From positions 1-10,339 of the forward strand of contig JAUYDN010000246.1 of NCBI GenBank assembly GCA_030691775.1: DNA of 10,339 bases, given 5' to 3'. The notes under the pieces were generated by a model that was given only the letters and a program-made list of their open reading frames with translations, was not told the DNA's origin and made no database searches. Within the stretch, counting starts at the first letter, position 1, and each line of letters opens with the position of its first letter. A program made the position numbers and the translations under genes. Below, one piece after another: positions 5,309 through 10,339 of this stretch. The DNA is from Dehalococcoidia bacterium. Lineage in GTDB: Bacteria > Chloroflexota > Dehalococcoidia > Dehalococcoidales > Fen-1064.

Positions 5309-5382
5309 CCAGGTGATTTCGGACCACTTTATATCATGTCATAAATTTTGGTTGTTTCGCGTTAAGCTGACCATGGTTAATC

Positions 5383-5411
5383 TTGACAAAAAGTATTAAA
5401 ACACAGACAAT
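5383..5411 (+). promoter_or_regulatory. Promoter of the carboxylesterase gene
   Basis: TTGACA (5383-5388) is a perfect -35. After a 17-nt spacer comes GACAAT (5406-5411), matching the -10 consensus at 4 of 6 positions. The predicted start near 5418 gives a leader of about 49 nt to the GTG start. An 8-bp palindrome ACCATGGT (5370-5377) lies just upstream of the -35. Confidence 0.55.
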
Positions 5412-5454
5412 AGGGCAGTAATCGTAGCTAAAATTATTACCAGGCATGGACAAA

Positions 5455-5469
5455 GAGGAGCAAGCAGTG
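5455..5469 (+). promoter_or_regulatory. Ribosome binding site that sets the esterase start at GTG
   Basis: GAGGAG (5455-5460) precedes GTG 5467 by 6 nt, ideal spacing. The in-frame ATG at 5446 would put this Shine-Dalgarno inside the coding region as Glu-Glu and has no such site of its own upstream, so GTG is the better start. Confidence 0.75.
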
Positions 5470-7008
5470 AGCGAAATTATCGTCACGACCACGGCCGGCA
5501 AAGTGCGGGGAACGGTGGAGAACGGCGTGCTGGCATTCAAGGGCATTCCCTACGGCGCGCTGACCGGGGGCACACGCCGCTTCTTGCCGCCACAGCCACC
5601 TGAGCCCTGGACGGGTGTGCGGGATGCAGTGGAATTCGGACCGTTGTGCCCGCAGACCGGCAGGCTCGTGAACCAGGCACAGGCGGATGTGCTGGGCGGC
5701 TCCCCTGCAATTACTATGGGAGAGGACTGCCTGGTACTGAACGTGTGGACGCGCGCCACCGGCGGTGATGTGAAACGCCCGGTGATGGTCTGGTTGCACG
5801 GCGGCGGTTTTGCAGATGGCGCCGGTTCGGAAACGCTCACTCACGGCGCCGCCCTTGCCAGGCGAGGGGATGTGGTGGTAGTCACCATTAACCACCGTCT
5901 CAATGCCTTCGGCTACCTTTACCTCGATGAGGTTGCCGGGGAAAGATTTAATGGTTCCGGTATGGCAGGTATGCTCGATATCGAACTTTCACTAAAATGG
6001 GTACGAGATAATATCGAATCATTCGGCGGAGACCTTCACAATGTGACAATTTTCGGAGAGTCCGGTGGAGGCAGAAAAGTCAGCATCATGATGGCGATGC
6101 CCTCGGCAAAGGGCTTGTTCCACAAGGCGATTATCGAAAGCAGTCCGGGATTGCGCGGCAGGGAGCGAAAGAGCGCCACCGCACTGACGGAACGCCTGCT
6201 GTCACAACTCGATATTAAAACGACCGAAATGGAAAAACTACAGGAGATACCCGCGCAACAACTGCTCGAGGCGATTGGCAAACTTACAGTTTCGGGGCGG
6301 TTCGGGAATATCGCCGGCGAACGTGCCGTGATGATGTTTTCGCCGGTTGTTGACGGTCACTATCTCCCCGCTAACCCATTCGACCCGGTGGCGGCGCCGA
6401 CCTCAGCGAATATCCCGCTCATCATCGGCACCAACCGGGATGAATCGGCACTCTTCCTGGCGGCCGACCCGCGCCGCCGTAGACTGACGGAAACCGAACT
6501 GAGAGAGCTACTCTCGCGTTTATTCGGTGACAAGCTGGAACACATACTGGGTGTTTACCGGAAGACGCGCCCGAACGCCACGCCCTGGGACCTGCTTATC
6601 GGCATCACGAGTGAAGACCGGCGCATCGGGTGCATCAATCTCGTGGAACGCCGGCTGGCAATCAGCAAGACACCCATTTTCATGTACCTGTTCACATGGG
6701 AATCCGATTACAAAGGCTATCTTTTCAAGGCTTGCCACGCCCTGGAAATTCCGTTCGCTTTTGATAATCCGGACTCGCTGGCGTTGACCGGTGAGCGTCC
6801 TGACAAGTACGGGCTGGCGGCAAACGTCAGCGGGGCATGGGCGGCATTTGCATGGACGGGTAATCCGAGCCACCCGCTCATTCCCGAATGGCCGGAATAT
6901 ACTCTGGCCCGGCGTGCCACGATGATACTGGATACTCCCTGCCGCGTAGAGAACGACCCGGCACGGGAGGAGCTTGACGCCTGGGCAGGTATGGAAGTGA
7001 TACCGTAA
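5467..7008 (+). CDS. Type-B carboxylesterase (pnbA-like)
   Basis: Started at GTG 5467 the protein has 513 residues, normal for the cholinesterase/carboxylesterase type-B family. Visible landmarks are FKGIPYG near the N-terminus, EDCLVLNVW, the oxyanion-hole HGGGF (His111 onward), the nucleophile elbow GESGGG (Ser199), the acid Glu326 in TNRDES, and His424 in CHALEIPF. The triad Ser-Glu-His is typical of this family. It hydrolyses carboxylic esters to an acid and an alcohol; the natural substrate is unknown. No signal peptide is seen, so it is probably cytoplasmic. The elbow reads GESGG where many relatives have GESAG. It has its own promoter, and the next operon begins 74 nt downstream with another promoter. 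An acid product could feed the acyl-CoA ligase next door, but this is inference. Confidence 0.9.
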   Translation: MSEIIVTTTAGKVRGTVENGVLAFKGIPYGALTGGTRRFLPPQPPEPWTGVRDAVEFGPLCPQTGRLVNQAQADVLGGSPAITMGEDCLVLNVWTRATGGDVKRPVMVWLHGGGFADGAGSETLTHGAALARRGDVVVVTINHRLNAFGYLYLDEVAGERFNGSGMAGMLDIELSLKWVRDNIESFGGDLHNVTIFGESGGGRKVSIMMAMPSAKGLFHKAIIESSPGLRGRERKSATALTERLLSQLDIKTTEMEKLQEIPAQQLLEAIGKLTVSGRFGNIAGERAVMMFSPVVDGHYLPANPFDPVAAPTSANIPLIIGTNRDESALFLAADPRRRRLTETELRELLSRLFGDKLEHILGVYRKTRPNATPWDLLIGITSEDRRIGCINLVERRLAISKTPIFMYLFTWESDYKGYLFKACHALEIPFAFDNPDSLALTGERPDKYGLAANVSGAWAAFAWTGNPSHPLIPEWPEYTLARRATMILDTPCRVENDPAREELDAWAGMEVIP

Positions 7009-7024
7009 CACTACCGCAAACTTC

Positions 7025-7052
7025 TTGACATATTGAAAAAATAGTATATAAT
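7025..7052 (+). promoter_or_regulatory. Perfect-consensus promoter of the acyl-CoA ligase-livGF operon
   Basis: TTGACA (7025-7030) and TATAAT (7047-7052) both match the sigma70/SigA consensus exactly, with a 16-nt spacer. The expected start near 7059 leaves about 24 nt of leader, which contains AGGAGGTG (7070-7077). No operator or riboswitch fits in the 74-nt gap, so strong, mainly constitutive expression is likely unless a regulator binds over the promoter. Confidence 0.87.
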
Positions 7053-7082
7053 CTTTTTGAGCGAACGACAGGAGGTGTCCCT

Positions 7083-8789
7083 ATGGGCGCGAAGGAAGCC
7101 TACGAATCAAGACCCTGGTTGAAATTCTTCCTCAAAGAGGTTACGCCGGATGTCCCAATCCCGGAAAAATCGGTGGTCGAGATGTTCGATGAGTCTACGG
7201 ATAAGTGGAAAGACAAGACTGCCCTCGTTTTCTACGGGCGGAAAATCAGCTACAAAGAACTGCGCGACCAGACCGATAGGCTGGCAACAGCACTCGCAGA
7301 CCTTGGAGTGAAAAAAGGCGAACGGGTGGCTTTGCTTTTGTTGAACTCGCCGCAGTTTATTATCGCCTACTTCGCCGCGCTCAAAGCGGGTGCCATCATC
7401 ACCGCTATCAGCCCGGTGTATGTCAGCCCGGAAATCAAACACCATCTGGAAGATAGCGGCGCGAAATACCTCGTCTGCCAGGATATTCTTTACGACCACG
7501 TGGACAGGACCGGCGTCAAGCTGGAAAAAATCATCATCACCAGCATCACGGAATACCTGCCCGCCCTGAAGAAATTCCTGGGGAGCAGTATCCTCCGCGC
7601 CGTCTACCAGAAGATGTCTGCGCCTCCGGCGGAGCTATTCAAGAAAGAGGGTTTCTACCAGCTGCAAGAGCTTATTGCCAGATACCCGCCCAACCCCCCG
7701 AAAATCCAGTTCGATATCAAGGAAGACCTGGTCACGCTCCCCTACACCGGCGGCACAACCGGTCTGCCCAAAGGCGCCATGATTACACATCATAACCTGG
7801 TTTCTGCGCAAACCCTGGGCACGAAGGCGTGGGGAAACGTTATGGAGGCGGGGAAAGAGGTGGTGCTGGCTTACCTGCCCTTCTACCACATTTACGGGCA
7901 GTCGGTTGTCATGCTCGGAGGCATTTCACAGGGATATACCCTGGTAATCTTCACAACCCCCGACCTGGACGACATTCTCAACTCCATCGAGAGCTACAAA
8001 GCCACCGTGTTCTACAGCGTGCCGTCGTTGTACGAAGCTCTGCGTGACTATGCCCGCACCGACCGCGTCAACTGGAAACGGCTCAAGGTGCTCGTCTCCG
8101 GGGCGGATGCGCTCCTGGAAGACACGGCAAAGGGCTGGGAAAAGCGCACCGGCACCAAAATCCACGAGGGGTGGGGTATGACCGAGACCAGCTCTGTCGG
8201 CATCTTGAGTCCTTACGGGCAGCCCAAGGTCGGTTCGTTCGGGGTGCCACTGCCAAATACGGTGGCAGGCATCGCCGACCCGGACAAAGACGAGTTCCTG
8301 CCGGTCGGAGAGACGGGTGAGCTGGTGGTCAAGGGCCCGCAGGTATTCAAAGGTTACTGGAATAATCCGGAAGAAACAAAAAAGATGTCCATGACCGTGG
8401 ACGGCGAGCGCTGGTTGCGCACCGGCGACCTGGCGCGGATGGATGAGGACGGCTATTTCTATTTCTACGACCGCAAGCGTGACATGATTAAGTACAAAGG
8501 ACTGGCGGTGTTTGCGCGCGAGGTGGAAGAAGTGCTGTGCGGTCATCCCCAGGTGAAAGAGGCAGGCGTCATCGGTGTGCCGGACCCGGAAGTCGGCGAG
8601 CGGGTGAAGGCAATCGTCGTCCTGGAGACCGAGGCGCGCGGCAAGCTCTCCGAGCAGGAAATCATCGCCTACTGCACGGAACACCTGGCATATTACAAGG
8701 TCCCCAAAATCGTGGAGTTCCGCGGTGAAGTACCGAAGACGGACGTGGGCAAGGTCTCCCGCCGCGAGCTCAGGGACGAGGGGGTGTAG
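7083..8789 (+). CDS. Long-chain-type acyl-CoA ligase (AMP-forming, FadD-like)
   Basis: This 568-residue ANL-superfamily enzyme uses ATP to adenylate a carboxylic acid and then joins it to coenzyme A, releasing AMP and pyrophosphate. The large N-domain has the P-loop-like YTGGTTGLPKG (221-231), LPFYHIYG (265-272) and GWGMTET (363-369). The hinge region is RTGDLARMDEDGYFYFYDRKRD (446 onward, Asp449 binding ribose). The C-domain has YKGLAVFAREVEEVL (471-485), where relatives often have a longer GYSVFPREVE form, and the catalytic Lys557 in PKTDVGKVSRREL. The substrate may be a fatty, branched or aromatic acid. ATG 7083 has an excellent AGGAGGTG site with 5-nt spacing. The stop is 5 nt before livG, so the ligase and the ATPases are co-transcribed, pointing to activation of an imported acid. 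Confidence 0.93.
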   Translation: MGAKEAYESRPWLKFFLKEVTPDVPIPEKSVVEMFDESTDKWKDKTALVFYGRKISYKELRDQTDRLATALADLGVKKGERVALLLLNSPQFIIAYFAALKAGAIITAISPVYVSPEIKHHLEDSGAKYLVCQDILYDHVDRTGVKLEKIIITSITEYLPALKKFLGSSILRAVYQKMSAPPAELFKKEGFYQLQELIARYPPNPPKIQFDIKEDLVTLPYTGGTTGLPKGAMITHHNLVSAQTLGTKAWGNVMEAGKEVVLAYLPFYHIYGQSVVMLGGISQGYTLVIFTTPDLDDILNSIESYKATVFYSVPSLYEALRDYARTDRVNWKRLKVLVSGADALLEDTAKGWEKRTGTKIHEGWGMTETSSVGILSPYGQPKVGSFGVPLPNTVAGIADPDKDEFLPVGETGELVVKGPQVFKGYWNNPEETKKMSMTVDGERWLRTGDLARMDEDGYFYFYDRKRDMIKYKGLAVFAREVEEVLCGHPQVKEAGVIGVPDPEVGERVKAIVVLETEARGKLSEQEIIAYCTEHLAYYKVPKIVEFRGEVPKTDVGKVSRRELRDEGV

Positions 8790-8794
8790 ACTTT

Positions 8795-9568
8795 ATGGCG
8801 GAAACATTCTTCGAGGCACATGGACTGACAAAAAAGTTCGGCGGATTGACCGCGGTCAAGGATGTCAGCTTCACAATCGGCAGAGAGGAGATTGTCGGGC
8901 TGATTGGACCAAATGGCGCCGGCAAGACCACGCTCATCCGCTGTATACTGGGCATCCTGCGGTCGGACTCCGGCAAAGTCCTGTTCAAAGGCAAAGATAT
9001 CACCCGCAAGCGAAGCTGGGAAGTAGTGCAGTTGGGCATCGCCGGCACATTCCAGGTGGTGAAACCCTTCCGCCGCCTGCCCATCATCGCCAACGTCATG
9101 GTCGGGTGTCTTTCTCCGCGTGCCAGGAAACGTGGCGAGTGGGTAAAAAGGTGCGAGGTCAAAGCCCGCGACGCGCTCGAGTTCGTCGGCATTTCAGATA
9201 TGGCACTGGAACCGGCATCGGTGCTCTCCCACGGCGATTTGAAACGGCTGGAGGTCGCCCGCGCTATCTCTACGGAGCCGGAGCTGTTGATTCTCGATGA
9301 ACCATTCGGCGGACTGAGCCCGGCTGAAACCGAGCTGATGGCAAAATCCATCCGGCGCCTGCATAAAGGCGGCCGCTTCGGCAGACTCCACAGCGAGGGT
9401 CCGGCAATGCTTATTATCGAGCACAAACTGAGTGAACTGATGAAAATCGTAGACCGCGTTGTCGTCCTTAATTTCGGCGAGGTTATCTCCCAGGGTACAC
9501 CTGCGGAAATATCCAAAGACCCGAAGGTCATCGAGGCATACACCGGCAAGGAGGTGCTCATTGCTTGA
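8795..9568 (+). CDS. livG: LivG-like branched-chain amino acid/acid ABC transporter ATPase
   Basis: This 257-residue ABC ATPase energises a membrane permease of the LivHM type. Motifs are Walker A GPNGAGKT (38-45), Q-loop TFQVVKPF (Gln87), signature LSHGD (144-148), Walker B LLILDEP (164-170, Glu169) and switch His210 in IIEHKL. The C-terminal DPKVIEAYTG tail is typical of LivG. The signature LSHGD replaces the usual LSYGQ/LSGGQ, and about 11 extra residues (190-202, HKGGRFGRLHSEG) lie between the Walker B helix and the H-loop where relatives have a short DEGIT-like turn. Both may alter activity. The ATG at 8795 follows the ligase stop by 5 nt, with a G-rich GAGGGGGTG ribosome site inside the ligase end. 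Subfamily members carry amino acids, urea, amides or aromatic acids. Confidence 0.9.
   Translation: MAETFFEAHGLTKKFGGLTAVKDVSFTIGREEIVGLIGPNGAGKTTLIRCILGILRSDSGKVLFKGKDITRKRSWEVVQLGIAGTFQVVKPFRRLPIIANVMVGCLSPRARKRGEWVKRCEVKARDALEFVGISDMALEPASVLSHGDLKRLEVARAISTEPELLILDEPFGGLSPAETELMAKSIRRLHKGGRFGRLHSEGPAMLIIEHKLSELMKIVDRVVVLNFGEVISQGTPAEISKDPKVIEAYTGKEVLIA
9548..9563 (+). promoter_or_regulatory. Ribosome binding site setting the livF start at TTG
   Basis: AAGGAGGTG (9548-9556) lies inside the livG end, 4 nt before TTG 9561. No ATG or GTG in this frame lies between here and the conserved LEVKNVTVKF start, so TTG is the best start codon. It overlaps the livG stop (9566-9568) by 8 nt, a usual arrangement for coupled translation. 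Confidence 0.8.
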
Positions 9569-10310
9569 AGTCAAGAACGTCACCGTGAAATTCGATACCG
9601 CCATGGTGCTCGATGACGCTAACCTGAAAGTGGAAAAGGGGGAGCTGGTGGGGCTGGTGGGACCGAATGGCGCCGGCAAGACCACGCTTTTGCGGGCATG
9701 CGCCGGACTCATCAAGTGGCAGAAAGAAGTGGCGCGCGGCACCCGGAACGCGGATATCACCTTCGATGGGACAGTAGAGTTCGAGGGGGAACGCATCGAT
9801 AAGCTGAGTGCTTATGAAATCGCCCGGCGCGGTTTGGTGCTCTGCCCGGAGCGCGGCAGGCCCTTCACGGAGATGACCGTCAAAGACAACCTGCTTGCCG
9901 GGGCTTTCCTGAGCAAAGACGGGAACGAAATCAAGAACAGCCTGACAAAGGTCTACGAGCTATTCCCACGGCTGAAAGAACGCGAGAAGCAGATATCCGG
10001 CACCCTCTCCGGCGGTGAACGGCAGATGCTCTGCATCGGGCGGGCTTTGATGCACCAGCCAAAGTTTATGCTCGTGGACGAGCCATCCAGTGGACTGGCG
10101 CCCAAGCTCAAGGAAGACCTGTTCAAGCGGGTGGAGGAGATTTATCGCTCGCTGGGGGTGACGATACTGCTGGCGGAGCAGGACGTGAGCTTTGCCTTCA
10201 GCCTGGCATCCAGGAATTATGTAATGTCCCGCGGGCACATCATCGCCCAGGGCACCGCCAAAGACCTCCTCGCAGACGAAACGATACGGAAAACGTATCT
10301 GGGGCTTTAG
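9561..10310 (+). CDS. livF: LivF-like ABC transporter ATPase
   Basis: Started at TTG 9561 the protein has 249 residues; an upstream frame from 9459 would add unrelated sequence overlapping livG. Motifs are Walker A GPNGAGKT (34-41), Q-loop region CPERGRPFTEMTV (95-107), signature LSGGERQM (149-156), Walker B FMLVDEP (169-175, Glu174) and LAEQD (204-208). In LivF the H-loop position normally holds Gln as in VEQN, so Gln207 is expected. A stretch KWQKEVARGTRNADITFDG (52-70) follows Walker A and is longer than the usual GL-x-P-x-G turn. It would form the second ATPase of a heterodimer with LivG. No permease gene follows within the 29 nt left in the window, and an interspersed repeat starts there, suggesting that the operon ends here. 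Confidence 0.92.
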   Translation: MLEVKNVTVKFDTAMVLDDANLKVEKGELVGLVGPNGAGKTTLLRACAGLIKWQKEVARGTRNADITFDGTVEFEGERIDKLSAYEIARRGLVLCPERGRPFTEMTVKDNLLAGAFLSKDGNEIKNSLTKVYELFPRLKEREKQISGTLSGGERQMLCIGRALMHQPKFMLVDEPSSGLAPKLKEDLFKRVEEIYRSLGVTILLAEQDVSFAFSLASRNYVMSRGHIIAQGTAKDLLADETIRKTYLGL

Positions 10311-10316
10311 GATTCA

Positions 10317-10339
10317 TTTGTCATTCCCGCCCCGTGTCG
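10317..10339. repeat. Start of an interspersed repeat, cut by window end
   Basis: TTTGTCATT (10317-10325) equals 5280-5288, and the following TTCCCGCCCCGTGTCG (10324-10339) matches the complement of 5254-5269 at 15 of 16 positions. The element begins 7 nt after the livF stop codon and continues past the window. Confidence 0.6.

Larger units (their letters stand above)
5021..5382. other. Divergent intergenic region between MFS exporter and carboxylesterase
   Basis: No coding frame of quality is seen. In order it holds a dyad over the putative exporter -10 (5053-5073), a nested inverted repeat (5129-5186), a palindrome GTTCAC-G-GTGAAC (5233-5245), a repeat copy also found at the right window end (5254-5274), and a 9-bp hairpin of TTGTCATT type (5286-5308). 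The promoter for the rightward gene follows at 5383. Confidence 0.7.

Noticed and set aside
7926..8684. Minus-strand open frame (252 codons) opposite the acyl-CoA ligase
   Set aside because: Rich in His, Leu and Arg in the way antisense frames of GC-biased genes are, with no motif. The plus-strand ligase has complete family motifs through the same region.
9459..9560. ATG start for livF at 9459
   Set aside because: The added 34 residues overlap the livG coding region, do not resemble LivF, and a strong ribosome site points to TTG 9561.
8770..9561. Minus-strand open frame (263 codons) opposite livG
   Set aside because: Serine-rich translation with PNGSSRI and PFGPISPT patterns is the usual antisense product of ABC Walker motifs.

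Overview
The window reads as an ordinary bacterial chromosome segment of moderate GC. Its mix of a leucine-type tRNA, RlmB, a small C4 zinc-ribbon protein, an acyl-CoA ligase with LivG/LivF ATPases and scattered TTGTCATT/TTCCCGC hairpin repeats is most like an anaerobic Chloroflexota (Dehalococcoidia-type) genome. That assignment is an inference from protein style and repeats, not a search result. No complete new defence or mobile system is visible. The nearest thing to one is the left-hand edge, where the first codons of an IS110-family transposase and its structured leader are cut off by the window boundary.

Layout. 1-44 (minus) is the N-terminus of an IS110-type transposase, preceded by a leader with overlapping inverted repeats that could be part of a bridge-RNA or translational-control structure. 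171-332 (plus) is a 53-residue zinc-ribbon protein. 333-496 has no gene but holds a heptamer repeat, a 10-bp hairpin and a G-run cluster with G-quadruplex potential. 497-578 (minus) is tRNA-Leu(UAG), with its own promoter overlapping the end of the next gene. 628-5020 is a run of four minus-strand genes, transcribed in the order MFS exporter, PatB/MalY-type C-S lyase, RlmB, alpha/beta hydrolase. RlmB has its own extended -10 promoter, placed so that the mRNA would be nearly leaderless.

5021-5466 is a divergent intergenic region with a dyad over the putative MFS -10 element, a nested stem structure, two interspersed-repeat elements and a promoter for the rightward genes. 5467-7008 (plus) is a type-B carboxylesterase, best started at GTG. 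7083-10310 (plus) is a tight three-gene operon of acyl-CoA ligase, LivG-like ATPase and LivF-like ATPase, driven by a perfect-consensus TTGACA/TATAAT promoter. The ligase-livG gap is 5 nt and livF starts at TTG inside the end of livG. No LivH/LivM permease or binding protein is present, and a repeat begins 8 nt after livF.

How the genes fit together. The rightward operon looks like uptake plus CoA activation of a carboxylic acid (fatty, branched or aromatic), and the esterase upstream could release such acids from esters. The leftward exporter and C-S lyase may be co-transcribed (32-nt gap), but a shared role is only a guess. RlmB and tRNA-Leu are translation housekeeping genes.
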